A program made the position numbers and the translations under genes. 64,000 nt of DNA, taken from NCBI RefSeq assembly GCF_026870175.2, contig NZ_CP113977.2, positions 682,001-746,000 on the forward strand, given 5' to 3'. Below the pieces are notes generated by a model. It was not told where the DNA came from. It was given only the letters and a program-made list of their open reading frames with translations, and ran no database searches. Of the stretch, positions 36,612 to 44,539 are shown piece by piece (positions within the stretch are counted from its first letter, which is position 1; every line of letters begins with the position of its first letter). Source of the DNA: Flavobacterium aestivum (GTDB lineage: Bacteria; Bacteroidota; Bacteroidia; Flavobacteriales; Flavobacteriaceae).

Positions 36612-36631
36612 GTCCCGATAATTATCGGGAC
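36612..36631. repeat. Perfect 20-bp palindrome GTCCCGATAATTATCGGGAC
   Basis: The palindrome lies in the spacer between the GNAT gene and hemF. The same arms (GTCCCGATA/TATCGGGAC) form the terminator-like hairpin at 52114-52141, so this is a second dispersed palindrome family in the window. Confidence 0.7.
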
Positions 36632-36679
36632 TCGAGTCGCATAACTACATTAATGCTTAGGACTGATTTTAGGCAATGC

Positions 36680-37210
36680 TCATTTCGTTAGTTCATATAA
36701 TTCCATATCTATTGGAAGTTCATCCGTTGGCGTAAACTCATTTGGCAAGGTTCTTTGCCAAACAAACCCAGATTTTACGGCCACCTTTACACTCCCCAAA
36801 TTCGTTTTATGCGATATAATTTGAAGGGTGTTCAAATTCAGCTCATTGAATGCAAAGTTTGAAACTTCTTTGACAGCAAAAGTAACTAAACCCTTCCCTT
36901 CATATTCAGCACCAATACCATAAGCCAATTCTGCTTGTCGCGTTTCAAAATCAACTTTTTTGATAGCAATCAGACCCGCTATGTTTTCAGTTTCTTTTTC
37001 TTTTATGGCAAACGTATAACAAATGTTAGATTGCAGCTCTGATGTTTTAATATTAATATAGTTTGCTGAATCTTCTAAAGTCAGATTACTAGATAATGTT
37101 TGAGGAAAATATCTTTTGAATCTTTCGGCATTTGAAACCATTAATTCATTCAGATTTTTTGCGTCGTTGTCATCCAGTAGGGCAATATGGAATGAGTTTA
37201 TATAATGCAT
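36680..37210 (-). CDS. GNAT acetyltransferase, RimJ/RimL type
   Basis: This 176-residue protein has a GNAT fold. The acetyl-CoA-binding region is around ELAYGIGAEYEGKGLVTFAVKEV, and the LNTLQIISHKTNLGSVKVAVKSGFVWQRTL segment is typical of the RimJ/RimL group that acetylates N-terminal amino groups. The actual substrate is unknown. It lies within the hem gene row between hemF and hemE with no obvious link to heme. Confidence 0.82.
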   Translation of the reverse strand: MHYINSFHIALLDDNDAKNLNELMVSNAERFKRYFPQTLSSNLTLEDSANYINIKTSELQSNICYTFAIKEKETENIAGLIAIKKVDFETRQAELAYGIGAEYEGKGLVTFAVKEVSNFAFNELNLNTLQIISHKTNLGSVKVAVKSGFVWQRTLPNEFTPTDELPIDMELYELTK

Positions 37211-37284
37211 TATGTTTTTTATTCTCCCTTTAACTCTCCTGCAAACCAGATAAATTACCTAGAGAGCTGAGCTGAGGATTTGTT

Positions 37285-37662
37285 TTAATTTATTTTTGCA
37301 TTGGCAATTTTTGCACTTATTCCAAACGAAAACGTCTTGCTTTCCTGTTGAATATAATTGTAAATGGCAATGGCTTTTTGTGAAAAATCAAATTGACTTC
37401 CTTTTGAAAAAGCGACTAAAAAATCGGCAAATAATTCGAACTGATTCCAATCAAAATGTAGGCGTTCCAAATGGGTAATCAATTCATCTTCTTTAAATTC
37501 CCCTAGACTCTCGACATTCATCGCCAAATCTTTTAACTCATTTTCTAGGTAAAGAAGATCTTCTAAATTCCAAAACTTAGGCACATAAACCAATGACATC
37601 AGCTTTTTGAGCATGTTGTCAATCCGAATACTTTCTTGGTCTCTTAAGCCTTTGTTTAGCAT
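37285..37662 (-). CDS. Uncharacterised small alpha-helical protein
   Basis: I do not recognise this 125-residue protein. It has no signal peptide or membrane segment and is rich in Leu, Glu, Lys and Phe, with a likely all-helical fold (LEDLLYLENELKDLAMNVESLGEFKEDELITHLERL). It sits between the GNAT gene and the RAYT gene inside the hem row and has normal base composition, so it is probably a real gene conserved in relatives. Confidence 0.6.
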   Translation of the reverse strand: MLNKGLRDQESIRIDNMLKKLMSLVYVPKFWNLEDLLYLENELKDLAMNVESLGEFKEDELITHLERLHFDWNQFELFADFLVAFSKGSQFDFSQKAIAIYNYIQQESKTFSFGISAKIANAKIN

Positions 37663-37689
37663 ATTTTATTATTACTGTTATTTATTTAT

Positions 37690-37717
37690 CCTGCAAGGTT
37701 TTAAAAAACCTTGTAGG
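37690..37717 (-). repeat. REP-like palindrome downstream of the RAYT gene
   Basis: CCTGCAAGGTTTT (37690-37702) pairs with AAAACCTTGTAGG (37705-37717) with a single mismatch. It lies about 80 bp behind the RAYT stop. It is the inverted counterpart of the copy at 38385-38411: read in opposite directions, both begin CCTGCAAGG and end CCTTGTAGG. Confidence 0.82.
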
Positions 37718-37795
37718 TATCACTTTTGTGCTATCCTTTTATATCATAACTTCAAGATTTGAAAAAATCTGGGAGAGATACATACTCCCAATAAT

Positions 37796-38347
37796 TTATT
37801 CAAAAGTATATTTTTCCGTCAAAAAATCATTTCTTTGAATGTGGCAAAAAATGAAATTTTCTAGACCTCCAAATAATTTTAAAACTTCTTCTCTTTCAAT
37901 TTTTGTTTCTTTATTTGAGATGAAAGCCGGATAGGATGAATACTTATAATTCTCAAATTTTAAATCCAAATGATGCTTCGGATTCAAATGCACATACTGT
38001 ATCAATTGCTTCAAATACTCTTCATCATTGAGTCTTATTCTCTTGAAATGCTTTTCAAATAAACTCCCTGTCCTATCACTTTCTTTATTAAAAGCTTTCG
38101 CATAAGAATTAAAAAAATTAGAAAATGCCTGTGTTACTATTTTTTCCTCTTCATTCAATCGAATAACCAAATGAAAATGATTATCCATTAAACAATATGC
38201 AAATATTGAGATTTTACCTGATAAATATTTTGAAAGTTGTTTCAAAAAGAAGTTTTTGTTTTCATCATTTTCGAAAATTAAACACTTATTTATACCTCTG
38301 TTATAAATATGATAATAACCCTCTTTTTCTAAAACTTCTAATTTCAT
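37796..38347 (-). CDS. REP-associated tyrosine transposase (RAYT, Y1_Tnp/TnpA_REP)
   Basis: The ATG at 38347 is taken as start; a GTG two codons earlier is possible. The 183-residue protein is an IS200-like single-strand DNA transposase: the N-terminal GYYHIYNRGINK, the metal-binding HUH motif in CLMDNHFHLVI (H57-F-H59) and the catalytic Tyr82 in FFNSYAKAFNK, followed by GSLFEKHFKRI. The C-terminal part (LIQYVHLNPKHH; YKYSSYPAF) is typical of RAYTs. Such enzymes cut and join REP palindromes. REP-like palindromes lie on both sides in inverted orientation, and a third relative is at 32090-32124. All key residues are intact, so it may be active. It interrupts the hem row between hemE and hemF. 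Confidence 0.92.
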   Translation of the reverse strand: MKLEVLEKEGYYHIYNRGINKCLIFENDENKNFFLKQLSKYLSGKISIFAYCLMDNHFHLVIRLNEEEKIVTQAFSNFFNSYAKAFNKESDRTGSLFEKHFKRIRLNDEEYLKQLIQYVHLNPKHHLDLKFENYKYSSYPAFISNKETKIEREEVLKLFGGLENFIFCHIQRNDFLTEKYTFE

Positions 38348-38384
38348 AAACACTCATTCTTTTGAAATAACGTTTTCTAACACA

Positions 38385-38411
38385 CCTACAAGGTTCAAAA
38401 AACCTTGCAGG
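38385..38411 (-). repeat. REP-like palindrome upstream of the RAYT gene
   Basis: CCTACAAGGTT (38385-38395) pairs with AACCTTGCAGG (38401-38411) with one mismatch. It lies 37 bp upstream of the RAYT start and in opposite orientation to the copy at 37690-37717. The gene-flanking inverted pair is the usual arrangement of RAYT with its REP substrate. Confidence 0.82.
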
Positions 38412-38438
38412 ATATACAATACAAACCGAAATTGCTTA

Positions 38439-39464
38439 TTAGTTTCCGTATTCCTTCACCGCATCAATAAATGCTTTGGCGTGATCTACTGGAATATTTG
38501 GTAAAATTCCGTGACCTAAATTTACTATGTATTTGTCTTTTCCAAATTCGTCAATCATTTCGTGTACCATTTTCTTGATGGTCGGAATTGGCGAAAGCAA
38601 TCTTGAAGGATCAAAATTTCCTTGTAAAGTTACGTTCCCTCCAGACAAATAACGAGCATTTCTAGGTGTACATGTCCAATCTACACCCAAAGCTGATGCC
38701 TTGCTTTTTCCCATTTCGTTAAGAGCAAACCAACATCCTTTTCCGAAAACAATTACCGGTGTAATTTCCGCTAATGCTTCAATGATTTGGTTAATGTATT
38801 TCCATGAGAATTCCTGATAATCTGTTGGTGAAAGCATTCCTCCCCAAGAATCAAAAATCTGAACTGCATTTACTCCTGCTTTTACTTTTTCTTTTAAATA
38901 TAAAATCGTTGTGTCGGTAATTTTTTGCAATAAAGTGTGTGCAGCTACTGGGTTTGAAAAACAAAACCCTTTGGCAGTATCAAAACTTTTCGATCCTTTT
39001 CCTTCTACTGCATAACAGAAAATAGTCCAAGGTGAACCTGCAAAACCAATTAATGGCACCTCATCATTCAGCATTTCTTTGGTCAATTTTACCGCATCCA
39101 TTACATAACCCAAGGTTTCCTGAATATTTGGAACAAAAACCTGATTTACTTGTTCCATGGTACGTATTGGATTTGGAATTATTGGTCCCAAATTATCTTT
39201 CAATTCTACGTGAATTCCCATTGCTCTTGGCACTACTAAAATATCCGAGAACAAAATAGCTGCATCCGGAGCAATTCTACGAATAGGTTGCACGGTAATT
39301 TCGGCAGCCAATTCTGGAGTTTCGCAACGGGTAAAAAAATCGTATTTGTCACGCAAAGCTCTAAATTCAGGCAAATATCTTCCGGCTTGACGCATCATCC
39401 AAACCGGTGGGCGTTGTACTGTTTCTCCTTTTAAAGCTTTTAAAAATAAATCGTTCTTTAGCAT
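38439..39464 (-). CDS. hemE: Uroporphyrinogen decarboxylase
   Basis: This 341-residue enzyme converts uroporphyrinogen III to coproporphyrinogen III by removing four carboxyl groups. The N-terminal signature [21 protein letters not shown] is complete, including the conserved Arg residues and the catalytic Asp region [33 protein letters not shown] and [15 protein letters not shown] are also present. It follows hemD by about 90 bp in the hem row. Confidence 0.97.
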   Translation of the reverse strand: MLKNDLFLKALKGETVQRPPVWMMRQAGRYLPEFRALRDKYDFFTRCETPELAAEITVQPIRRIAPDAAILFSDILVVPRAMGIHVELKDNLGPIIPNPIRTMEQVNQVFVPNIQETLGYVMDAVKLTKEMLNDEVPLIGFAGSPWTIFCYAVEGKGSKSFDTAKGFCFSNPVAAHTLLQKITDTTILYLKEKVKAGVNAVQIFDSWGGMLSPTDYQEFSWKYINQIIEALAEITPVIVFGKGCWFALNEMGKSKASALGVDWTCTPRNARYLSGGNVTLQGNFDPSRLLSPIPTIKKMVHEMIDEFGKDKYIVNLGHGILPNIPVDHAKAFIDAVKEYGN

Positions 39465-39479
39465 TGTTTTCTTTCTTTA

Positions 39480-39549
39480 GGCTTTAAGCATTGGGCTTTA
39501 AGCGTTTTGTTTATCTATAATTCTTTTGCTTAGGCTTACTGCCTAAAGC
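39480..39549. repeat. Short repeats in the hemD-hemE spacer
   Basis: GGCTTTAAGC occurs twice (from 39480 and 39494), and GCTTAGGC (39528-39535) pairs with GCCTAAAGC (39541-39549) with one bulge. On the minus strand the hairpin lies just after hemD. It could be a minor intercistronic structure or a remnant of a dispersed repeat. Confidence 0.4.
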
Positions 39550-39555
39550 TTTTTT

Positions 39556-40218
39556 CTATTTATATTCTGCTATTACATCATCAATCACTTCTTCAACACT
39601 GGGTTGGTCTGCCACGATGATGTTTTTTGTTATTTTATCTAATGCACTTGCGGTTGTTTCTCCTATGCAAAAACAGTTCTCGTTCTTGATTGTATTCTCT
39701 TTTAGATAACTTTTTACTCCAGATGGGCTAAAAAACAAGATTGCATCGGTTTTAGTCTTCATCTTATGTGGAGTCAAAGTCGTTTCATAAGCTTTGATTT
39801 CATTAAACTTCACTCCTGCTTCTTTTAGCGCAACGGGTAAAGTCTCACGGCGTAAATTACCACTAAAAAAGGTAAAACTTTCAGAACCGTAAATCAGCGT
39901 GATTATTTCTGCCAAATCTGATGCATATCCGGTATAAGCTACCACATTGAATCCTGCTTCAGACAATAATATTTTGGTTTTGAGACCTACACAAAAAACG
40001 TTTTTAGACTTTAATTTCTCTAAATCTGTGTGCTGAAAAACACTGTGAACGGCATTTTGACTGGTAAAGATCAAATTCTCATTGACTTCTTTAAGCTCAA
40101 TTTTCTTGCTTTCAGTTTTGATGAAATCGGCTTCTGTTACTTCAAAATCCGCTTTTATCAATTCTTGCTTTTGAATAGGAGAAAGAATCTTGGTGGATAA
40201 TATGTGGATTTTGCTCAT
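39556..40218 (-). CDS. hemD: Uroporphyrinogen-III synthase
   Basis: This 220-residue protein has the weakly conserved HemD pattern: the N-terminal ILSTKILSPIQKQELIKADFEV, then LIFTSQNAVHSVF, and the second domain with ILFFSPSGVKSYLKE and NCFCIGETTASAL. HemD closes and inverts ring D of hydroxymethylbilane. The position between hemC and hemE supports the call strongly, as HemD sequences diverge fast. Confidence 0.92.
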   Translation of the reverse strand: MSKIHILSTKILSPIQKQELIKADFEVTEADFIKTESKKIELKEVNENLIFTSQNAVHSVFQHTDLEKLKSKNVFCVGLKTKILLSEAGFNVVAYTGYASDLAEIITLIYGSESFTFFSGNLRRETLPVALKEAGVKFNEIKAYETTLTPHKMKTKTDAILFFSPSGVKSYLKENTIKNENCFCIGETTASALDKITKNIIVADQPSVEEVIDDVIAEYK

Positions 40219-40427
40219 TTGCTATTTTGTTTTTTAAATCATTCTGAAAAAGCCAATTATTTTTGTTTTAGCCCCGATTACTTCGCTGTATCTTTATTTT
40301 CATCAAAGTCCAGTGAATTTCATTCGAAAAGAAAATCTTTCTTCATCTCGTTTCTATAAATGAGCTTAGAAAGATTTGTAATGATATCGGAAATCTATTT
40401 TACCAAAAATACCAATTTCTTCGCTTC
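40219..40427. other. Spacer between hemC and hemD with a degenerate dispersed element
   Basis: No gene is present. The segment from about 40269 (TAGCCCCGAT...CGCTGTATCTTT) recalls the ends of the element at 33604-33682 but lacks the central hairpin, so it may be a decayed or rearranged copy. The rest is AT-rich. If hemA to hemB is one transcript, this is its longest untranslated internal gap. Confidence 0.4.
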
Positions 40428-41354
40428 TTATTTTTTTAAACTCTCTTTTATTGTTGCCATCAATTGAGTTCCTCCGTTTTCGAATATTTCTTGAGCCGAA
40501 TTATAACCTAACTTTTTCCAATCTTCAATAGGAACGACTTTGTTTACTTCAATTTTCTGTTTTCCGTCAATAGAAAATAAAACTCCCTTGAACTCAATAG
40601 TATCTTCGATTTCGTTATACTTTGCCAAAGCTCCAATTGGTGCCGTGCAACCGCCCTCTAAGGTTCTTAGGAATTGTCTTTCGATATGAGTGCACACTTC
40701 GGTTTCTATATCATTTAATTGTCCAACTGCGTCTCTACAAAAATCATCATCTGCCATAGCCACAACAACCATTGCTCCTTGTGCAGGTGCTGGTATCATC
40801 CAATCTAAGTCTATATAATTTTCGGGTTTTAGGTTGATGCGTTCTAGTCCCGCTGCAGCAAATACGGCTCCATTCCAATCATTTTCTTGTAGTTTTTGCA
40901 TTCTGGTATTTACGTTTCCGCGCAAATCGACTACAGTATGATTGGGGTATTTATTCCACCATTGAGCCTGACGACGCAAACTTCCTGTTGCAATGGTTCC
41001 GGATTCATTTAGAAAATCAAGATTTCCTTTATGCACTAAAATATCTAAGGTATTGGCTCTTTCCAAAACGGCTGCCTGAACAATTCCTATTGGCAAAGCC
41101 GTTGGAACATCTTTCATAGAATGCACAGCAATATCTACTTGACCATTAATCATGGCAATGTCGAGCGTTTTTGTAAAAATTCCTGTAATTCCCAGTTCAT
41201 AAAGGGGTTTGTTGAGAATAATGTCGCCTTGTGATTTTACAGCAATGATTTCGGTTTTATACCCTAAATCGTTTAGTTTTTTTTCTACCGTGTGGGCTTG
41301 CCATAGTGCGAGTTCGCTATCACGGGTTCCTATTCTTATTGTTTTTTCTACCAT
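40428..41354 (-). CDS. hemC: Porphobilinogen deaminase (hydroxymethylbilane synthase)
   Basis: The start at ATG 41354 gives MVEKTIRIGTRDSELALWQA, the normal N-terminus; an in-frame start five codons upstream lies in the adjacent repeat. The 308-residue enzyme joins four porphobilinogens. SLRRQAQWW and DLRGNVNTRMQKL bind cofactor and substrate, and the dipyrromethane-bearing cysteine is in LEGGCTAPIGALAKY. The gene follows the repeat-bordered GxxExxY gene, which separates it from hemA. Confidence 0.97.
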   Translation of the reverse strand: MVEKTIRIGTRDSELALWQAHTVEKKLNDLGYKTEIIAVKSQGDIILNKPLYELGITGIFTKTLDIAMINGQVDIAVHSMKDVPTALPIGIVQAAVLERANTLDILVHKGNLDFLNESGTIATGSLRRQAQWWNKYPNHTVVDLRGNVNTRMQKLQENDWNGAVFAAAGLERINLKPENYIDLDWMIPAPAQGAMVVVAMADDDFCRDAVGQLNDIETEVCTHIERQFLRTLEGGCTAPIGALAKYNEIEDTIEFKGVLFSIDGKQKIEVNKVVPIEDWKKLGYNSAQEIFENGGTQLMATIKESLKK

Positions 41355-41365
41355 TTTTGTTTTCA

Positions 41366-41452
41366 CCATTAAGGCATTAAGAGAATTAAGCTTCGTGTTG
41401 AATATTTAGGTTCATTAAGTATAAAACTTAATTTTCTTAATCTCTTAATGGT
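41366..41452. repeat. Inverted ATTAAG-type repeat between hemC and the GxxExxY gene
   Basis: Arms of 25 bases, 41366-41390 (CCATTAAG..ATTAAG...ATTAAG) and 41428-41452, are complementary with 3 mismatches; the loop is 37 bases. The same CCATTAAGA-type arms occur on the other side of the GxxExxY gene (41886-42023). Confidence 0.75.
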
Positions 41453-41460
41453 TTAATTCT

Positions 41461-41865
41461 TTAATCAATTAACCTTGAAAAAAATTCATTTACAAGTGGT
41501 TTCATTGATTTTGTTATGTTTAAAGTGTTAAAATTAATCAATAATCCTTGAGGTCTTTGTAACAATTTCATATATGTTAGTAATTGTGCTTCGTGAATTG
41601 GCAAAAGGTTTTCTATCGCTTTCAATTCAACAACTACACAGTCATTCACAAGTAAATCAATTCTTAAATCAGATTCTAATTCAAGGTTGTAATAGTCTAT
41701 TTTAACAACTAATTGTTGTTTAACATCGTATCCGTTTTGTTCTAATTCATATTTAAGGCATTGCTCATAAATGCTTTCTAAAAGTCCAGGTCCTAAAGCT
41801 TTATGCACTTTTATAGCAAAACCTGTAATTTCATAAGCTAATTGTGTAACCTCTTTTTTTGTCAT
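41461..41865 (-). CDS. GxxExxY-family protein, PD-(D/E)xK nuclease-like
   Basis: This 134-residue protein carries the family signature G27-L-L-E30-S-I-Y33. Its PD-(D/E)xK-like core has Asp70 (DLRIDLLV), Glu80-Leu-Lys82 (VVVELKAIE) and Gln94 (HEAQLLTY), all apparently intact. The family is common in Bacteroidota; its function is not established, but the fold suggests DNA or RNA cleavage. It lies between hemA and hemC and has nothing to do with heme by sequence. On both sides are inverted CCATTAAG repeats, so the whole 41366-42023 segment looks like an inserted unit. Confidence 0.88.
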   Translation of the reverse strand: MTKKEVTQLAYEITGFAIKVHKALGPGLLESIYEQCLKYELEQNGYDVKQQLVVKIDYYNLELESDLRIDLLVNDCVVVELKAIENLLPIHEAQLLTYMKLLQRPQGLLINFNTLNITKSMKPLVNEFFSRLID

Positions 41866-41885
41866 AGAACATTTTTTGTTTTTCT

Positions 41886-42023
41886 ACCATTAAGATAATT
41901 TTTACCATTAAGATATTAAGATTATTAAGCCTACTTTTATAAATACAAAAGTTAATTTATCTCAATCTCTTAATAGTTCATTTTTTTGGCCATCAAAACT
42001 TAACTTTCTTAATATCTTAATGG
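41886..42023. repeat. Inverted ATTAAG-type repeats between the GxxExxY gene and hemA
   Basis: CCATTAAGAT occurs at 41886-41895 and again at 41905. CCATTAAGATATTAAG (41905-41920) is the exact complement of 42008-42023, and a weaker relative (TCTCAATCTCTTAATAG) lies near 41960. Together with 41366-41452 these repeats bracket the GxxExxY gene. Confidence 0.75.
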
Positions 42024-42057
42024 TTCAATTTTTTTAATTAAATGTCTAATGGTTAAA

Positions 42058-43314
42058 CTACTTTGTAACCGTTTCTATTTGAAAAACTTTTTCTATCCAA
42101 TCAATACTTTCATCTACCATAGTATCTTCATTTTTTAGATGATTGGCAAAATGGGTTGTAATTTTTTGGATGATTCTAGAGCTGATAATTTCGGCTTGTT
42201 CTTCATTGAAGTTGGAAATTTTTTTGCTTTGAAAATCCAATTCCGAAGTTTTAATCGCGTTTAGCTTATCTTTCAAGGCATTGATTGTAGGGGCAAACTT
42301 CCTTACTTTGGTCCAAGCTATGAATTCATCTTTTATTTCTTCGATGATAGCCTCGGCAGCAGGAATATGTGTTTTTCTGTTTTCTAATGTTTCATCTGTC
42401 ATTTGCGACAAATGATCCATGTGAATTAAGGTAACTCCCTCTAAATCTTTTACGTTTTCATTGACATTTTTTGGAATTGACAAATCCAAAATCAACATTG
42501 GCTTTTTCAAATTCAGGATAGCTTTGTCTATCGTTGGATTTTGAGCTCCAGTAGCCACTACAACCACATCAGCTTTTTGCAATTCAAGATGCAATTCTGA
42601 GTAATCTTTAACAATCAGATTCAACTTTCCAGCCAATTTCTCAGCTTTGTCTTTGGTTCTGTTAATTAAAGTGATGTGCTCGTTTTTGGTGTGTTTTACT
42701 AAATTCTCACAGGTATTTCTTCCGATTTTACCTGTTCCAAAAAGTAAAATATTCTTGTTTCCTATATCTGGAACGTTCTTGATAATGTATTGAACCGATG
42801 CAAAAGATACCGAAGTGGCTCCTGAACTAATTTCGGTTTCATTTTTGATTTTTTTGCTGGATTGTATTACCGCATTCACCAATCGCTCCATGAATGCATT
42901 CGCTAATCCCATTGCTTTGGCCTCAGCAAAACCATTTCTTATTTGGCTGATGATTTCAAAATCACCCAAGATTTGACTGTCTAAACCAGTTCCTACTCGA
43001 AATAAATGAGAAATTGCTTCTTGATTTTTATAAACGTAAGCTACCTTCTGAAAATCTTCAACAGTACCATTACTGTTCTCACAAAGTAGTTTTATTAATT
43101 GAAAAGGGTGCTCTGCATAGCCATAAATCTCTGTTCTATTACAGGTAGAAGTAACGAACAAACTTTGTATTCCTTCGCTTTTAGCTTGTTCAAGCAAACG
43201 CGTTTTTGCTAGAGTATCTAAACTAAACTTCCCCCTAATCTCGGCATCTGCTTTTTTATAACTGAGCCCAATTGAATAGAAATAATGTTGTTTTGAAACG
43301 CTGTGATTTTCCAT
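42058..43314 (-). CDS. hemA: Glutamyl-tRNA reductase
   Basis: This 418-residue enzyme makes glutamate-1-semialdehyde from Glu-tRNA, the first committed step of the C5 pathway. The catalytic Cys58 is in SLFVTSTCNRTEIYGYA. GSGLDSQ-like LGTGLDSQILGDFEI, the NADPH-binding ILLFGTGKIGRNTCENL and the ADVVVVATGAQNP region follow, then a C-terminal dimerisation helix. It heads the minus-strand hem row, with a TAAGTTTG -7 element about 26 bp upstream. Confidence 0.97.
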   Translation of the reverse strand: MENHSVSKQHYFYSIGLSYKKADAEIRGKFSLDTLAKTRLLEQAKSEGIQSLFVTSTCNRTEIYGYAEHPFQLIKLLCENSNGTVEDFQKVAYVYKNQEAISHLFRVGTGLDSQILGDFEIISQIRNGFAEAKAMGLANAFMERLVNAVIQSSKKIKNETEISSGATSVSFASVQYIIKNVPDIGNKNILLFGTGKIGRNTCENLVKHTKNEHITLINRTKDKAEKLAGKLNLIVKDYSELHLELQKADVVVVATGAQNPTIDKAILNLKKPMLILDLSIPKNVNENVKDLEGVTLIHMDHLSQMTDETLENRKTHIPAAEAIIEEIKDEFIAWTKVRKFAPTINALKDKLNAIKTSELDFQSKKISNFNEEQAEIISSRIIQKITTHFANHLKNEDTMVDESIDWIEKVFQIETVTK

Positions 43315-43339
43315 AATTACACTTTAACTTAAAGTTAGA

Positions 43340-43347
43340 CAAACTTA
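43340..43347 (-). promoter_or_regulatory. Candidate hemA promoter (-7 TAAGTTTG)
   Basis: On the minus strand TAAGTTTG matches TAnnTTTG exactly, and the expected start point is about 20 nt before the hemA ATG. A clear -33 TTG at the usual spacing is not obvious. Confidence 0.6.
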
Positions 43348-43420
43348 TTACTATCCTCTTTATAAAAATAACGCTAGAAGTACTTTTTGTGTCGTTGTAT
43401 GTTTTTTTGAATTTAAATCG

Positions 43421-43449
43421 TTGTTTTAGAATAAAAACCTCTATTTTTG
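43421..43449 (+). promoter_or_regulatory. Candidate promoter of the AraC-type regulator
   Basis: TTG (43421-43423) and TATTTTTG (43442-43449) are separated by 18 bp, fitting the Bacteroidota -33/-7 pattern. It would start transcription about 90 nt upstream of the regulator ATG and diverges from the hemA promoter about 100 bp away. Confidence 0.65.
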
Positions 43450-43542
43450 CGGTGTTATCAAGGGTTGAAACTTGTTTTATCAAGAATCATTCTAAATAAA
43501 ACAATCTGACAATTATCATATTTTAACAAAAAAAACATCGCT

Positions 43543-44415
43543 ATGGGGTCTCAAGAAATTATAATTATTGAAGATGATTTTACACTCATTCGTTTTCAGA
43601 ATGACACCGAAACCGCTTTTCAGGCACAGCATGAAGTCAGTAGCGGATTGATACAATTTCATTTTGGGCTAAAAGGAAGTGCTAAATTTATTTTCAATCA
43701 AGGCAATTATACTTTGGAGTTAAAAGAAGAGAAATCATTGCTTTTATACAATCCGCAAAAGGAATTACCCTTAAATTTAGAATTAGCTCCAAATTCCTGG
43801 GTAATCTCAGTGATTATTTCAATCAAAAAATTCCATGCCTTATTTTCGACCGAAGCCAATTACATCACTTTTTTGAGTGCCGACAATAAGGATAAAAAAT
43901 ATTATAAGGAGGACGACATAAGTCCGTCTATGGCAATTGTCTTGAGTCAATTATTTCATTACAATCTGCATCCTTCCATCAAAAACCTTTATTACAAAGG
44001 AAAAGGATACGAATTATTGAGTCTCTATTTTAACCGAACAGAAGATCCAAATGCAGAACAATGTCCGTTCTTGATTGACGAAGACAATGTTTTTAAAATC
44101 AAAAAAGCCAAAGACATTATTATCGCCAACATGGCCGAACCTCCTGGTTTACAAGAATTGGCAGATGAGATTGGTTTGAATCTAAAGAAACTCAAAATGG
44201 GCTTTAAGCAAATTTATGGCGATACGGTCTATGGTTTCTTATTTGATTACAAGATGGAATATGCCCGAAAATTATTAGACAGCGGCTCTTATAATGTAAA
44301 TGAAGTTGGATTGAAAATTGGCTACAGCACCGGAAGTCACTTTATAGCGGCATTCAAAAAGAAATTTGCCACAACTCCTAAGAAATATTTGATGTCTATT
44401 AATTCAAATCTCTAA
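43543..44415 (+). CDS. AraC-family transcriptional regulator next to heme genes
   Basis: This 290-residue protein has a double helix-turn-helix at the C-terminus: GLQELADEIGLNLKKLKMGFKQIYGDTVYGF (about 203-233) and YNVNEVGLKIGYSTGSHFIAAFKKKFATTPKKYL (about 250-284). The N-terminal part is a beta-rich sensor (SSGLIQFHFGLKGSAKFIFNQGNY), as in PchR-like regulators of iron and siderophore genes. It diverges from hemA and precedes hemH by about 120 bp. Control of heme synthesis in response to iron or heme is an inference from location and relatives. Confidence 0.85.
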   Translation: MGSQEIIIIEDDFTLIRFQNDTETAFQAQHEVSSGLIQFHFGLKGSAKFIFNQGNYTLELKEEKSLLLYNPQKELPLNLELAPNSWVISVIISIKKFHALFSTEANYITFLSADNKDKKYYKEDDISPSMAIVLSQLFHYNLHPSIKNLYYKGKGYELLSLYFNRTEDPNAEQCPFLIDEDNVFKIKKAKDIIIANMAEPPGLQELADEIGLNLKKLKMGFKQIYGDTVYGFLFDYKMEYARKLLDSGSYNVNEVGLKIGYSTGSHFIAAFKKKFATTPKKYLMSINSNL

Positions 44416-44496
44416 AACTTGTATTAGGGATTATTCAAGGCTATCAAATTTCTATATCCAACAATAATTAAAAAATAATAAACATCAATTTATCCA

Positions 44497-44518
44497 AAAG
44501 TACATTTAGCTACTTTTG
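44497..44518 (+). promoter_or_regulatory. Candidate hemH promoter with overlapping palindrome
   Basis: TACTTTTG (44511-44518) matches the -7 element and lies 22 bp before the hemH ATG. AAAAGTA (44497-44503) and TACTTTT (44511-44517) form an inverted repeat whose right arm is the -7 element itself, so a protein bound there could block it. Confidence 0.6.
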
Positions 44519-44539
44519 AAACATCAAAAAAAATAAAAA

